From: Quatrionicoccus australiensis
Lineage (GTDB): Bacteria; Pseudomonadota; Gammaproteobacteria; Burkholderiales; Rhodocyclaceae
NCBI RefSeq assembly: GCF_020510425.1
Contig: NZ_JAHBAH010000001.1
Location: forward strand, 1,586,001 to 1,650,000
Length of the DNA stretch: 64,000 bases
Direction of reading: 5' to 3'
Made by a program: the position numbers and the translations under genes. Under the pieces are notes generated by a model that saw only the letters and a list, made by a program, of their open reading frames with translations, was not told the DNA's origin and did not search any database. Below, in pieces: positions 41,485-52,075 of the stretch. The number at the start of each line of letters is the position of its first letter. Position 1 is the first letter of the stretch.

Positions 41485-43176
41485 ATGTTGCCCAACCCCG
41501 CCGCCAAATACACCGCTTTTGCCCCCGTCCAGCTCGTCGACCGCCAGTGGCCGAGCCGCGTCATCACGACGCCGCCGATCTGGATGAGCACCGATTTGCG
41601 CGACGGCAACCAGGCCTTGTTCGAGCCGATGAATGCCGACAAGAAGATGCAGATGTTCAAGACACTCTGCCAGATCGGTTTCAAGGAAATCGAGATCGCC
41701 TTCCCGTCGGCCTCGGAAACCGAATTCGGCTTCGTACGCCGCCTCATCGAGGAAAAGCACATTCCCGACGACGTCACCATCGAAGTGCTCACCCAGGCCC
41801 GCGAACATCTCATCCGCCGCACCTTCGAGTCGCTCAAGGGGGCAAAGCAGGCCATCGTCCACGTCTATAACGCGACCTGCAAGACCTTCCGCGACAACGT
41901 GTTCGGCATGAGCAAGGATGAAGTCGTGGCCATGGCGGTCGACGCCGTCAAATTGATCAAAACGCTCGCCGACGAACTCGAGCGCACCGACGGCACGAAG
42001 ATCACCCTCGAATACAGCCCGGAACTCTTCACCGCGACCGAACTCGATTTCGCCAAGGAAGTCTGCGACGCGGTGACCGCTGCCTGGGGCGCGACGCCGG
42101 AGCGCAAGGTCATTCTCAATCTCCCGACCACGGTCGAGATCGCGACGCCCAACATCTACGCCGACCAGATCGAGTGGATGCACCGCAACCTCGCGCGCCG
42201 CGACAGCGTCATCATCAGCCTCCACCCGCACAACGACCGCGGCACCGCCGTCGCCGCCGCCGAACTCGGCCTCATGGCCGGCGCCGACCGCGTCGAGGGT
42301 TGCCTCTTCGGCAACGGCGAGCGCACCGGCAATGTCGATCTCGTTACCGTCGCGCTCAACATGTACACCCAGGGCGTCCATCCCGGCCTCGATTTTTCCG
42401 ACATCAACGCCGTCGCCCGCACTTTCGAACACTGCACCCAGCTCACCATCCATCCGCGCCACCCGTACGTCGGGGATCTCGTGTTCACGGCCTTCTCCGG
42501 CTCCCACCAGGACGCCATCAAGAAGGGGTTTACTGCTCAAGAGGCAGTCGAGCAATGGGCGGTGCCCTATCTTCCGATCGATCCGGCCGACGTCGGCCGC
42601 TCCTACGATTCGGTGATCCGCGTCAACAGCCAGTCAGGCAAGGGCGGCATCGCCTACCTCATGGAAACCGAGCACGGCGTGGTCATGCCGCGCCGCCTCC
42701 AGGTCGAGTTCTCCGGTGTCGTGCAACAGCATACCGACACGCACGGCGGCGAAGTCAGCGCCGACGACATCTGGAACATCTTCGCCCGGACCTACCTCGA
42801 CAGCGCCGCACCGGTGCGCTACCTCGGCCACCATCTTTTCGAGCATGGCGCCGCCCAGGGCATCCGCCTCAATGTCGAGATCGACGGCACGCCGCACTTG
42901 CTCACCGGCGAAGGCAACGGTCCGATCAACGCGACCGTGCATGCCTTGCAGAGCGCCGGCATCCGGATCCAGGTGCGCAGCTACGAAGAGCGTTCGATGG
43001 TGCCGATCGGCGAGGACGGCAATGCCCGCGCCTGCGCCTTCATGGAAATTGCCGGCAACGGCAACGGCGATTGCTACGGCGTCGGCATGGATGCCAACAT
43101 CGTCACCGCCTCGATCAAGGCCTTGCTCAGCGGCATCAACCGGATCGGCATCGCCCGCAGCGAACAGGCCGCCTGA
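41485..43176 (+). CDS. leuA: 2-isopropylmalate synthase, long form
   Basis: 563 residues from ATG 41485 (AGGAG 8 nt upstream); the in-frame ATG at 41389 lacks a site. The catalytic TIM barrel has [15 protein letters not shown] and [37 protein letters not shown], and the C-terminal part has the leucine-feedback regulatory domain ([22 protein letters not shown]). It makes the first committed step of leucine synthesis. The length fits the type-II-like group. Confidence 0.93.
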   Translation: MLPNPAAKYTAFAPVQLVDRQWPSRVITTPPIWMSTDLRDGNQALFEPMNADKKMQMFKTLCQIGFKEIEIAFPSASETEFGFVRRLIEEKHIPDDVTIEVLTQAREHLIRRTFESLKGAKQAIVHVYNATCKTFRDNVFGMSKDEVVAMAVDAVKLIKTLADELERTDGTKITLEYSPELFTATELDFAKEVCDAVTAAWGATPERKVILNLPTTVEIATPNIYADQIEWMHRNLARRDSVIISLHPHNDRGTAVAAAELGLMAGADRVEGCLFGNGERTGNVDLVTVALNMYTQGVHPGLDFSDINAVARTFEHCTQLTIHPRHPYVGDLVFTAFSGSHQDAIKKGFTAQEAVEQWAVPYLPIDPADVGRSYDSVIRVNSQSGKGGIAYLMETEHGVVMPRRLQVEFSGVVQQHTDTHGGEVSADDIWNIFARTYLDSAAPVRYLGHHLFEHGAAQGIRLNVEIDGTPHLLTGEGNGPINATVHALQSAGIRIQVRSYEERSMVPIGEDGNARACAFMEIAGNGNGDCYGVGMDANIVTASIKALLSGINRIGIARSEQAA

Positions 43177-43189
43177 TCCGGCGGCATAA

Positions 43190-43225
43190 AAAAAGGTGGG
43201 ACGGTCATGTCGACCGTCCCGCCTT
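43190..43225. terminator. bidirectional intrinsic terminator
   Basis: GGGACGGTC pairs with GACCGTCCC between A- and T-runs, in the convergent gap after leuA. Confidence 0.8.
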
Positions 43226-43252
43226 TTTCACGAGCAAAGTACCGAGGCAGCG

Positions 43253-43888
43253 TCAGCCAGCCCGACAGCCCAGATTGGACAGGCACTGGAGTTGTACTTG
43301 CTGGCCTTCCTTGCATTCGAACAGGAATTTTTCCTTGCCGGTATTCAGGCCTTCGACCGCCGGCCGGCCCAACGGTGTACAGCGCAATTCGGCCAGTTTC
43401 TGCCGCGCCGTGTAATCGTTTCTCGAGACCGGATAGGTGCGGGTTTTTTCGACGATGGCCGCTTCGCGCTCAAGGGCCGCAATATCCTCGCCGGTCGGTT
43501 CCAGTTCAGCCTCGATCTCACGCGGGTGCAGGTTGTACATCGCGCCGGTCAGCGGATCGACAATCACCATGCCGACAAAGCCGCCGAGCAGGAGGTTGCC
43601 GAAATACCAGCCGTTCAGCGAAGGATTCACTGCCAGCGTCTTGTTCTGGTAGCCCGGCTTGCTGAATTTCACCTTGTAGGCGTGCGGACTGAAATAGCCG
43701 GCGCCACGCACCAGGTTCACCGTCCCCTCGGTTTCGCCGCTCGCCACCTTGCGTCCGTAGGTGTCGGTGACCACGAACTTGGCGCCCGGCGTGGCACGAA
43801 TCGCCACATCCTGGGTCGATCCGGAAAAAATCGATGCACATCCCGACAGCGCCAGCGCGGCGAGGACTATCGTTGCCCGCATTTTCAT
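43253..43888 (-). CDS. lipoprotein, unknown
   Basis: 211 residues from ATG 43888 with AGGTGAG upstream. The signal ends in lipobox ALSGCAS. The mature part has a PEGA-like strand block (RATPGAKFVVTDTYGRKVASG) and a short glycine-rich membrane-like segment (NLLLGGFVGMVIVDPLTGAMY). No specific function. Confidence 0.7.
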   Translation of the reverse strand: MKMRATIVLAALALSGCASIFSGSTQDVAIRATPGAKFVVTDTYGRKVASGETEGTVNLVRGAGYFSPHAYKVKFSKPGYQNKTLAVNPSLNGWYFGNLLLGGFVGMVIVDPLTGAMYNLHPREIEAELEPTGEDIAALEREAAIVEKTRTYPVSRNDYTARQKLAELRCTPLGRPAVEGLNTGKEKFLFECKEGQQVQLQCLSNLGCRAG

Positions 43889-43971
43889 GAAACTCACCTG
43901 TCTTTGAATGGAAAGGCTGCATTATCGGAGTTTCCAATGTCATCAACAAATGACTTTTGCTTAATCCGTGA

Positions 43972-44418
43972 TCATGCAAAGGCCAGGGCGTGCAGTACAT
44001 CACTCTCGCTGGCGACAATCTCGAACGCCGCACGCAGGATTTCGGGAATCGGCAAGGGGCGGCCGCTCTTCAGATCGACATAGCTCCAGCGGGTTTCGGC
44101 GCGCGCCAGGATGCTGCGGTCGGCGTCGCGCAGGAACAGCGTACGGCGCAGCGAATTGCGCTTTTCCAGGTCGGCGACCCAGGTGCAGATGCGGATTTCG
44201 TCGTCGAGCAAGGCCGGCCGCAGGTATTCGATGAAATGCGAACGGACGTACCAGGAAGCACCGGCTTCGAGATAACGCGGCAGCGGCCAGCCCTGCAGGG
44301 TCGAGTGCTCGATCGCGACTTCCTGCATCCAGCGCAGGTATTCCTGGTTATTGACGTGGCCATGCACATCGATGGCATCGCTGCCGATCTGCATGGACTT
44401 AACGTGGATGGCCGGCAT
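43972..44418 (-). CDS. acyl-CoA thioesterase, hot-dog fold
   Basis: 148 residues, 4HBT-type: IDVHGHVNNQEYLRWMQEV at about 15-34 carries the Asp/Glu-region active site and HFIEYLRPALLDDEI follows. Cleaves acyl-CoA esters in the cytoplasm. The start at 44418 overlaps the end of the upstream DUF3025 gene by 20 nt. Confidence 0.75.
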   Translation of the reverse strand: MPAIHVKSMQIGSDAIDVHGHVNNQEYLRWMQEVAIEHSTLQGWPLPRYLEAGASWYVRSHFIEYLRPALLDDEIRICTWVADLEKRNSLRRTLFLRDADRSILARAETRWSYVDLKSGRPLPIPEILRAAFEIVASESDVLHALAFA

Positions 44419-45214
44419 CGGTAGCCTCCTGGTTTTGGCTGTTTTTGCGGCGTCGACCGGGGCGGAACTGCCAGGTGTCGGCGTAATAGGCAGGGTCTTC
44501 GCTGGCCGGCGTGAGGCCGGGAATGCCGAGCAAGGGCAAGGGCTGGAAGTCGCCCGGCCGGGCATAACGCCCGCTCGCCAGATCAGCAGCAAGACGGGCA
44601 TCGAGGGCGGCAAGCAGCGCTTCCATCGGCTGCGCCAGGAAGTCCGGCGCGACGTCGTAGAGAATCGCCTTGGCAGTCAGGCCGCGATAGGGATGGAGCA
44701 GGGCCTCGTAGGTCGCATGCCCGAAAACGATGAAACGCATAGCCGCGATAACGGCGGCACGCTGCTCGACGAACAATTCCTGCCACTGGAAGTTGCGCAG
44801 CAATTCGAGCAGTTCCGGCTGACTCGAGAACACGGCAATGCCGCATTCATCGAAATGGGTCAGCGCATCGCGCACCGTGCCGCGCGCCGCACCGGCCGGC
44901 GTCATCGCGCCAACATGGCGGGCGCTGACGGCGATCTTGGTCTGCGGAAAAGTCAGCCAGACCAGCGCGTTGAAGAAGTCATGCCAGTTGTCTGGCCGCG
45001 TCTCGACCTCGCCGTTTTCCCAGATCCGGCACTCGTAGACCAGGCCATCGGCCTGCGGCGGCACGAAGCGCACCGGCCGGCCATTGCCGACAAGAATGGG
45101 GAAGCGTTCTGCCAGTTCGGCGACGGCGCCGGTGGCCGGGCCGGGCGGCAACTGCGTCAGCCAGCGGCGCAGCGGCTCGAACAGCGCGCCGCTGCAGGGT
45201 GAATCGGGGCTCAC
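44399..45214 (-). CDS. DUF3025 protein
   Basis: 271 residues with the family blocks YECRIWENGEVETRPDNWHDFFNALVWLTFPQTK and LTHFDECGIAVFSS. Function unknown. It overlaps both neighbours slightly and forms one operon with the thioesterase and the small lipoprotein. Confidence 0.75.
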   Translation of the reverse strand: MSPDSPCSGALFEPLRRWLTQLPPGPATGAVAELAERFPILVGNGRPVRFVPPQADGLVYECRIWENGEVETRPDNWHDFFNALVWLTFPQTKIAVSARHVGAMTPAGAARGTVRDALTHFDECGIAVFSSQPELLELLRNFQWQELFVEQRAAVIAAMRFIVFGHATYEALLHPYRGLTAKAILYDVAPDFLAQPMEALLAALDARLAADLASGRYARPGDFQPLPLLGIPGLTPASEDPAYYADTWQFRPGRRRKNSQNQEATDAGHPR

Positions 45215-45648
45215 TGCGCGGCGCTGGCTTCGCCGCTTTCTTCCTTGACGAAGACCAGCTCGCCCTTCTTGACCTGGAAAGTGCCTTTCAGCTCGCCCAT
45301 GCCTTCGGCCGGCTCTTCGCTGAGCTTGGCAAAGCCTTCGCAGGTCTGCGTCTCGGTCACGAACATCCGCTTGCCGACCTTGATGATGAAGGCGCCGGAC
45401 GGCACCTGGTACACCTCGACCTTGCTCACCGGCGACCCCGTGCCCAGGCTATGCCGGCGCATGCAGGACGGCATGCGCGACACGACCAGGAAGAGATCGA
45501 CCTTGCTGTCCCAGAACAGCGGCTGCTCGCGGATCAGCGACAGCACATGCTCGCGGGTGTTGTCGATTTCATACGTCGCGCCGTCATTGACACAGGCGGT
45601 GAGCAGCGGTGCCGCCAGCAGCGGCAGAATCAGATGACGCAGACGCAT
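45211..45648 (-). CDS. small lipoprotein
   Basis: 145 residues with lipobox LLTACVN at about residue 19. Mature part has a Cys pair (SCMRR, QTCEG) and a basic C-terminal strand. No family recognised. It lies between pyrC and DUF3025 with short gaps. Confidence 0.65.
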   Translation of the reverse strand: MRLRHLILPLLAAPLLTACVNDGATYEIDNTREHVLSLIREQPLFWDSKVDLFLVVSRMPSCMRRHSLGTGSPVSKVEVYQVPSGAFIIKVGKRMFVTETQTCEGFAKLSEEPAEGMGELKGTFQVKKGELVFVKEESGEASAAQ

Positions 45649-45659
45649 GATGTTTTTCC

Positions 45660-46691
45660 TCAGAGCATTTTCCAGGAGAGCGTTTCACCGGCACGCAAGG
45701 GCACGATGCGCTCGTCACCGACATAGGGGTAATCGGCCGGCACCGTCCAGTCCTGTTTGACCAGCGTGATTTTGCTGCTGTTACGCGGCAGGCCGTACCA
45801 GTCCGGACCGTTGAAGCTGGCGAAAGCTTCGAGCTGGTCGAGTGCACCGGCCTGCTCGAAAGCCTCGGCATAAAGCTCGATCGCGGCGTAAGCCGTGTAG
45901 CAGCCGGCGCAACCGCAGGCGGCTTCCTTGGCGCCCTTGGCATGCGGCGCCGAATCGGTGCCGAGGAAGAACTTCGGACTGCCGGAAACGGCCGCGGCAA
46001 GCAGCGCCTGGCGATGCGTTTCGCGCTTCAGCACCGGCAGGCAATACCAGTGCGGCCGCACGCCGCCCAAAAAGATGGCATTGCGGTTGTAGAGCAGGTG
46101 ATGCGCGGTGATCGTTGCCGCAACGGTCGACGGCGCCGCAGCAACGAATTCCGCCGCATCCTTGGTCGTGATGTGTTCCATCACCACCTTGAGCTTGGGA
46201 AAGCGTTGGGTCAGCGGCAGCAGCACGGTATCGATGAACACCTTCTCGCGATCGAACAGGTCGATCGCCGGATCGGTGACTTCGCCATGCACCAGCAGCG
46301 GCAGGCCGACGCGCTCCATCTCGGCCAGCGTGTCGTAAGCCTTGGCAATGTCGGTCAGACCGGCGTCGGAATTGGTCGTCGCCCCGGCCGGGTAAAGCTT
46401 GACCGCCTTGACGAAACCGGAGGCGGCCGCCTTGGCGATTTCGCTGGCCGGCGTGTTGTCGGTCAGGTACAGCGTCAGCAGCGGCTCGAAAACCGCGCCG
46501 GCCGGCAGTGCCGCGACGATGCGCTCGCGATAGGCGGCGGCCTGCTCGACGGTGGTGACCGGCGGCTTCAGGTTGGGCATCACGATGGCACGGCCGAACT
46601 GGGCGGCGGTATGGCCGATCACGGCAGCCAGGGCAGCGTCGTCGCGCAGGTGAAGATGCCAGTCGTCGGGGCGGGTAAGGGTGATTTGCAT
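45660..46691 (-). CDS. pyrC: dihydroorotase, class II
   Basis: 343 residues with the metal motif DWHLHLRDD at residue 11 and the SDAPHAK-type block [20 protein letters not shown] near 250. It closes carbamoyl aspartate to dihydroorotate in pyrimidine synthesis. Length and motifs match PyrC rather than the AllB/PyrX group. Confidence 0.93.
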   Translation of the reverse strand: MQITLTRPDDWHLHLRDDAALAAVIGHTAAQFGRAIVMPNLKPPVTTVEQAAAYRERIVAALPAGAVFEPLLTLYLTDNTPASEIAKAAASGFVKAVKLYPAGATTNSDAGLTDIAKAYDTLAEMERVGLPLLVHGEVTDPAIDLFDREKVFIDTVLLPLTQRFPKLKVVMEHITTKDAAEFVAAAPSTVAATITAHHLLYNRNAIFLGGVRPHWYCLPVLKRETHRQALLAAAVSGSPKFFLGTDSAPHAKGAKEAACGCAGCYTAYAAIELYAEAFEQAGALDQLEAFASFNGPDWYGLPRNSSKITLVKQDWTVPADYPYVGDERIVPLRAGETLSWKML

Positions 46692-46750
46692 GCGGGTTCT
46701 CGGAATGACTTTTCGCGATTTTAGCAGGCCGCGCGGCTCCAGGCCCTTGC

Positions 46751-47308
46751 CTAGTTCGGACGCGAGTAACGACGCAGCATTTCCGCGGTCATTTCGCGAA
46801 ACTGCTCTTCAATTTCATGCCGCACGATGGTCGCGCCGAACATCCGGGCCAGCGCGGAATCGGGCACGGCTTCGGCGTGGTAGCGAATTTCGACACCATC
46901 GGCCACGGCCTTCAACTGCGCTTCGCTCGCCATGCGCTTCATGCTGCCGGACAGGCTTTTCGCAAGGATCCGCTTCTTCGGTTCGAGGCGGATTTCGCGC
47001 TCGGACTTGAAGGGCAGCGAGAACGGCCCGTACTCGATGACGCCATCCTGATGCACCCACAGGGTATTTTCTTCGCGGCGCAGGACGCGGCTGCCCTTGA
47101 GGTTGCCGACAAAGAGCGCCATGTGCTCGAAATCGGTCAGCACCTCCCAGGCTTCGGCCTGGGAGACGGGTGCCGTGATCGTCGCATCGACCACGAAGGC
47201 CTCGCCAATCTGGGTCACGGTTGCGACGATCACCGGCTCAATGCCCAGGGCTGCGCCACAAGCCAGCGACAAGATGAGCAGAAGGATGCAGGACAAGCGG
47301 GAGAACAT
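46751..47308 (-). CDS. exported SRPBCC (START/polyketide-cyclase-like) protein
   Basis: 185 residues with a Sec signal and an SRPBCC fold ([33 protein letters not shown]). Binds a hydrophobic ligand in related proteins. Role in the periplasm unknown. Confidence 0.7.
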   Translation of the reverse strand: MFSRLSCILLLILSLACGAALGIEPVIVATVTQIGEAFVVDATITAPVSQAEAWEVLTDFEHMALFVGNLKGSRVLRREENTLWVHQDGVIEYGPFSLPFKSEREIRLEPKKRILAKSLSGSMKRMASEAQLKAVADGVEIRYHAEAVPDSALARMFGATIVRHEIEEQFREMTAEMLRRYSRPN

Positions 47309-47348
47309 GGCTTTTCCTCTCAAAAACAGGGTTGACCGCTAGCGGCGC

Positions 47349-48185
47349 TCAGTCCTTGAGGGCCAGCGCCCGCTCGTACAGCGCGTTCTTGGCGGCGCCG
47401 GTGATCGCCGCCGCCAGTTTGGCGGCCTGCTTGACCGGCAGACCATCGGCGAGCAACAGCTTGAGTACCCGCTCGCCTTCGCCGTCATCGGCATTCGCCG
47501 GAGCGCCGGACACCATCAGCACGAACTCGCCGCGCTGGCGGTTGCTGTCTTCCTTGAGCCAGTCGAGCGCAGCGGTCAACGGGCAGGAATGGATGGATTC
47601 GAACATCTTGGTCAGTTCGCGCCCGATCACCAGGGTGCGCTCGCCAAGCACCGTCGCCAGATCGGCTACGGTTTCCAGCACGCGATGCGGCGCTTCGTAG
47701 AAAACCAGGGCGCAGGGCAGCTCGCGCAGTTCCTCGATCGCCTGCCGGCGCTGCCCGCCCTTGGACGGCAGGAAACCATAGAACAGGAAATGCTCGTCGA
47801 GCAGGCCGGAGCCGGACAGCGCCGTGGTCGCGGCGCACGGGCCGGGCAGCGGCACGACCGTACAACCGGCGGCACGTACGGCGGCAACAACGCGCGCACC
47901 GGGATCGGAAATGCCCGGCGTGCCGGCGTCGGAAATCAGCGCCACGGCTTCGCCGGCCTGCAGTTTGGCGACGATCCGTTCGGCCGCTTCGTGTTCGTTG
48001 TGCTGGTGGGCCGGCAGGGTGCGCGCCTGCGAACCGAGCTGCTTCAACAGCGGGCCGCTGTGCCGCGTGTCCTCGGCGGCGACCCATGGCACCGTGCGCA
48101 AAATTTCTTCAGCGCGGCGCGTCAGGTCAGCCATGTTCCCGAGCGGCGTCGGGACGACATACAATGCAGCATATTCTTTTGTCAT
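47349..48185 (-). CDS. rsmI: 16S rRNA 2'-O-methyltransferase RsmI
   Basis: 278 residues from ATG 48185: tetrapyrrole-methylase fold with LYVVPTPLGNMADLTRRAEEIL and ISDAGTPGISDPGARVVAA, the RsmI hallmarks. It methylates C1402 of 16S rRNA. Its start codon overlaps the yraN start codon on the other strand (shared CATG). Confidence 0.9.
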   Translation of the reverse strand: MTKEYAALYVVPTPLGNMADLTRRAEEILRTVPWVAAEDTRHSGPLLKQLGSQARTLPAHQHNEHEAAERIVAKLQAGEAVALISDAGTPGISDPGARVVAAVRAAGCTVVPLPGPCAATTALSGSGLLDEHFLFYGFLPSKGGQRRQAIEELRELPCALVFYEAPHRVLETVADLATVLGERTLVIGRELTKMFESIHSCPLTAALDWLKEDSNRQRGEFVLMVSGAPANADDGEGERVLKLLLADGLPVKQAAKLAAAITGAAKNALYERALALKD

Positions 48186-48558
48186 GTTAATTGGCGTGCA
48201 GGCAAAGACCAACGATACCACCACGACCCGCGGCCGCGAAGCCGAAACGCTGGCGGCGCAGTATCTGACGCACCACGGCCTGCGCCTCGTCGCGCGCAAT
48301 TTCCGCATTCGTGGCGGCGAGATCGACCTGATCTGCCGCGATGGCCGGACGCTGGTCTTCGTCGAGGTCCGCCTGCGCAGCCGCGGCGATTTCGGTGGTG
48401 CTGCCGCCAGCATCACGCCCGGCAAGCAGCGCCGCATCATTCTCGCCGCGCGGCATTACCTCGCCGGCCAGAGCGACTGCGATTGCCGCTTCGATTGCGT
48501 GTTGCTCGACGGTCAACGCCTCGAATGGCTCAAAAATGCGTTTTCTGCTGACGCTTAG
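48184..48558 (+). CDS. yraN: YraN-family nuclease-like protein
   Basis: 124 residues; RGREAETLAAQYLTHHGLRLVARNFRIRGGEIDLICRDGRTLVFVEVR is the YraN (UPF0102) signature with the Asp/Glu/Gln catalytic arrangement of the Holliday-resolvase-like fold. If translation starts at the GTG at 48196 instead, the overlap with rsmI vanishes. Confidence 0.85.
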   Translation: MLIGVQAKTNDTTTTRGREAETLAAQYLTHHGLRLVARNFRIRGGEIDLICRDGRTLVFVEVRLRSRGDFGGAAASITPGKQRRIILAARHYLAGQSDCDCRFDCVLLDGQRLEWLKNAFSADA

Positions 48559-48901
48559 CCTGCTCGGCTGGCTCGGCCTCGCCAGTGCCGGCGGCCTGCG
48601 CCTGTTGCTGCAAAGCTCGCCGCTGGCCGGCAGCCAATATTACGCCTTCGCCGAATTCTGGCCGCAAATGCGGGTCGGCGACCGCCTCGAGCTGATCCGT
48701 GAACCGGACAACCGGCACGATGCCAACGCGATCCGCGTCGAATGGCGCGGCCACATGCTCGGCTATGTGCCGCGCACCGAGAATCGCGTCATCGCCGAAG
48801 CACTCGACGCCGGCGAGCGGCTGAGCGCCCGCCTGTCGTCTGTAAGCGACAACAAAAATCCGTGGCGCCGCCTGGCGTTCGAAGTCTTCATCGAGCTGTG
48901 A
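48536..48901 (+). CDS. HIRAN-domain protein
   Basis: 121 residues with a hydrophobic N terminus and a HIRAN domain (YYAFAEFWPQMRVGDRLELIREPDNRHDANAIRVEW). HIRAN domains bind 3' DNA ends in some proteins; here the signal-like N terminus argues for export. It overlaps yraN by 23 nt, so it belongs to that operon. Confidence 0.7.
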   Translation: MRFLLTLSLLGWLGLASAGGLRLLLQSSPLAGSQYYAFAEFWPQMRVGDRLELIREPDNRHDANAIRVEWRGHMLGYVPRTENRVIAEALDAGERLSARLSSVSDNKNPWRRLAFEVFIEL

Positions 48902-48943
48902 GGTAGAATGCCGTGATCACCTGCCCTCATGCCCCCGAAAAAT

Positions 48944-49534
48944 ATGGATCTGATTGCCCGCGTCACCAAGCATTTCGAAGACAGCGCCCACACCAAGCTG
49001 AACGCCATCGAGATGATGGCCGCCCCGATTGCCGCGGCGATTGAAACCCTGACCGGCAGCCTGATCAACGGCGGCAAGATTCTCGCCTGCGGCAACGGCG
49101 GTTCGGCCGGCGATGCGCAACACTTCGCTGCCGAACTGATCGGCCGTTTCGAGGCCGAGCGCCAGGAACTGGCAGCGATTGCGCTGACCACCGACAGTTC
49201 GATCCTGACTGCAGTCGGCAACGACTACGGCTTCGACTACATCTTTTCCCGCCAGGTGCGCGGTCTCGGCCACGCCGGCGACGTCCTGCTGGCGATTTCG
49301 ACTTCCGGCAATTCCGCCAACGTCATCGAAGCCATCAAGGCCGCCCACGACGCCGACATGCACGTCGTTGCGCTGACCGGCAAGGGCGGCGGCCTGATCG
49401 GCGAAATGCTGCGCGACGACGACATTCATCTTTGCGTGCCGGCCGACCGGACGGCACGAATTCAGGAAACCCACCTGCTCGTCATCCATTGCCTGTGCGA
49501 TGGCATCGACGCGCTCCTCTTGGGAGTTGAATGA
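48944..49534 (+). CDS. diaA: SIS-domain protein DiaA
   Basis: 196 residues with [25 protein letters not shown] and [17 protein letters not shown], the SIS signature of GmhA/DiaA. The order yraN - SIS - BON lipoprotein matches yraN-diaA-yraP, so I favour DiaA, which binds DnaA and times replication start, over phosphoheptose isomerase GmhA. Confidence 0.8.
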   Translation: MDLIARVTKHFEDSAHTKLNAIEMMAAPIAAAIETLTGSLINGGKILACGNGGSAGDAQHFAAELIGRFEAERQELAAIALTTDSSILTAVGNDYGFDYIFSRQVRGLGHAGDVLLAISTSGNSANVIEAIKAAHDADMHVVALTGKGGGLIGEMLRDDDIHLCVPADRTARIQETHLLVIHCLCDGIDALLLGVE

Positions 49535-50196
49535 TGCAAAAAACGAAACTGAGCCTGGCTGCCGCCACCCTGATCATCGCCCTGCCCATGCTGCAGGGCT
49601 GCGTGCCCGCCGTCATCGTCGGCGGTGCCGCGGTCGGCGTGATGAGCGCCAGCGACCGCCGCTCGACCGGCACCCAGGCCGACGACGAAACCACCGAGTG
49701 GAAGGCCGCCAACCGCATTCCGGTCCAGTTCAAGGATGGCTCACACGTCAATTTCACGTCCTACAACCGTAACCTGCTGATCACCGGCGAGGTGTACAAC
49801 GAGGACGGCAAGCAGGCGATCGGCGAAGCCGTGAGCAAGATCGAAGGCGTGCGCCAGGTGTACAACGAGCTGCTGGTCGGCCCGACCACCTCGCTGACCG
49901 CGCGCAGCAACGACAGCTTCATCGACTCCAAGGTCAAGGCCCGCCTGGTCGATTCGAACCAGATCTCGGCCAACCACATCAAGGTCGTCACCGAACGCGG
50001 CACAACCTACCTGATGGGTATGGTCACCGAGCGTGAAGCCAAGGTCGCGGTCGCCGTCGCCCGCACCACCGATGGCGTGCGCAAGGTGGTCAATGTGTTG
50101 GAGGTCCTGTCCGACGACGAAATCCGCCGCATCGACAACAGCGCGCTCGGTTCGCGCAGCCGGCCGCCGGCATCGGCACCGGTCGAAAACCGCTGA
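49531..50196 (+). CDS. dolP: BON-domain outer-membrane lipoprotein DolP
   Basis: 221 residues with lipobox (LQGCVPA) and two BON domains (about residues 55-115 and 125-190; [35 protein letters not shown]). DolP (YraP) protects outer-membrane integrity. Overlaps diaA by 4 nt (ATGA). Confidence 0.9.
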   Translation: MMQKTKLSLAAATLIIALPMLQGCVPAVIVGGAAVGVMSASDRRSTGTQADDETTEWKAANRIPVQFKDGSHVNFTSYNRNLLITGEVYNEDGKQAIGEAVSKIEGVRQVYNELLVGPTTSLTARSNDSFIDSKVKARLVDSNQISANHIKVVTERGTTYLMGMVTEREAKVAVAVARTTDGVRKVVNVLEVLSDDEIRRIDNSALGSRSRPPASAPVENR

Positions 50197-50226
50197 CCCC
50201 GACAAACAGGTCGCATCAAGCGACAC

Positions 50227-50253
50227 AAACAGGCCGCCGCAAGCGGCCTGTTT
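50227..50253. terminator. bidirectional intrinsic terminator
   Basis: AAACAGGCCGC pairs with GCGGCCTGTTT in the convergent gap between dolP and the TRAP permease. Confidence 0.8.
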
Positions 50254-50263
50254 GCTTTCTGCC

Positions 50264-52075
50264 CTAAGACAAACCGGCCAGTTGCGGCAACCAGGTGGCC
50301 AGGAAGGGCAGCGCCGAGATGACCAGCGCACCGCAGAACATCGCCAGCAGGGCCGGCACGACGGCGCGCGCGACCTGGCGCAGGGGCTTGTCGAACATCG
50401 CCGAAGCAAAGTAGATATTCATGCCGGCCGGCGGGCAGAGAAAGCCCATCTCGATATTGGCCAGGAAGATGATGCCGAAATGCACCGGATCGATGCCGTA
50501 GGCAAGCGCCACCGGCAACAACAGCGGCACCAGCACGACGATGGCCGCGAAGATTTCCATCAGTGCCCCGGCGAGCAGCAGGAAGACGTTGAGCGCGACG
50601 AGGAAGGCCCATTTGTTGGGCAAAACCGCCTGCGCCCAGTCGATGGCGCGATCCGGGATGCCGGCATCGACCAGGTAATTGGTCAGGCCGAGCGCCATGC
50701 CGAGAATCAGCATGATGCCGCCGATCACCTGCACGCATTCGACCAGCGCCCGGCCGACGCCGCGCCAGTCCAGCTCGCGATGGAAAAATGTTTGCGTCAG
50801 CAGCGCGTAGGCGGCAGTCAGTGCCGCACTTTCGGTCGGGGTGGCGACACCGCCGGCCAGCGATCCGATCGCCACCACCGGCGCCAGGATTTCCCAGCGT
50901 GCCGCCCAGGCGGCCTGACGGGCGGCGCTGAAATCCGGCCTTTTTACCGCGTCGACCGCTACGCCCTTGAGAAAGCCGCCGACCACGAGCAGGAAGAAAA
51001 TCATCACCAGCGCCGGCAGCACGCCGGCCAGGAACATCGTGTTGATCGGTACGCGGGCGATGATCGCGTACATGATCAGCGGCACCGAGGGCGCCAGCAG
51101 CACGCCGAGCGCACTGGCGCTGGTGACCAGGCCGATGCCGCGCTGTTCGGGAAAGCCGGCCCGCGTCAGCAGCGGCAGCAGCAAGCCGCCGAGGGCCAGG
51201 ATTGTGACGCCGCTGCCACCGGTCAACGCGGTAAAACAGGAACAAAGCAGCGCCCCGGCAATCGCCGTGCCGCGCACACCGCCACCGAACAGCGCGGTGA
51301 ATAAGGTTCCCAGGCGCGCCGCTGCACCGGTCCGCGCGAACACCAGACCGGCCAGCGTGAACAGCGGCAGAGCCGGCAGCGAAGGATTGACCGTGATCTG
51401 GTAATGACTGAGCGGCACCGCGGCGAGCGGCTGGCCTTCGCTCCAGAACAGCGCCAGCGCCAGGCCGCCGAGCACGGTGAAAACCGGTGCACCGCAGAAA
51501 AGGATGGCGAGCAGCCACACCGCAAACGGCCAGAGCGGCAGCGTCTCGCCATCGAAATGCGCGGCAAACAGCACGCCCAGCAACGGCAGCAGCACGGCCA
51601 GCAAGAGGCGCAGCCAGCCGGTCGACGTCATCCGCCAGGCCATTTTGCCGGCCAGCAGCAGAAAGCCGACCGGCATCGCAAGCTGGAAGAACCAGCCGGG
51701 GATCTCGTAAGCGATGGCATGCGGCACCGTCATTTCGCTGGCGACAAATGTCCAGCTGGCTTGCGCCAGCATGCCGCCGAGCAGGGCCGAACTGCCCAAG
51801 GCAAACCAGCGGGCGACCCGGCTCAGCGCCGGATTCTTGCTGCCGGCCAGACCGGCGCCGAGCGAAGTCAGATGGCCGCCGCGTTCGGCGACCAGCGCCC
51901 CGAACATGGCCAGGACCAACCCGAGATGCTGGACGAAGAGCGGCGCATTGGCGATGCCCTGGCCGAACAGCGGGCGCAGCAGCATCTCGGCCAGCGGCAG
52001 GAGCAGCATCAGGCCGAGCGCGCCGGCCGCGAGCAGCGCATCAAAGGCGCCGAGCCGGCGCAGCAGCGGCATCAC
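50264..52075 (-). CDS. TRAP transporter, fused DctQM permease
   Basis: 603 residues, about 16 spans. The first 170 residues are the small DctQ-like part, the rest DctM (FAVWLLAILFCGAPVFTVLGGLAL). The fused form serves TRAP importers for C4-dicarboxylates or similar acids. It abuts the binding-protein gene. Confidence 0.85.
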   Translation of the reverse strand: MMPLLRRLGAFDALLAAGALGLMLLLPLAEMLLRPLFGQGIANAPLFVQHLGLVLAMFGALVAERGGHLTSLGAGLAGSKNPALSRVARWFALGSSALLGGMLAQASWTFVASEMTVPHAIAYEIPGWFFQLAMPVGFLLLAGKMAWRMTSTGWLRLLLAVLLPLLGVLFAAHFDGETLPLWPFAVWLLAILFCGAPVFTVLGGLALALFWSEGQPLAAVPLSHYQITVNPSLPALPLFTLAGLVFARTGAAARLGTLFTALFGGGVRGTAIAGALLCSCFTALTGGSGVTILALGGLLLPLLTRAGFPEQRGIGLVTSASALGVLLAPSVPLIMYAIIARVPINTMFLAGVLPALVMIFFLLVVGGFLKGVAVDAVKRPDFSAARQAAWAARWEILAPVVAIGSLAGGVATPTESAALTAAYALLTQTFFHRELDWRGVGRALVECVQVIGGIMLILGMALGLTNYLVDAGIPDRAIDWAQAVLPNKWAFLVALNVFLLLAGALMEIFAAIVVLVPLLLPVALAYGIDPVHFGIIFLANIEMGFLCPPAGMNIYFASAMFDKPLRQVARAVVPALLAMFCGALVISALPFLATWLPQLAGLS

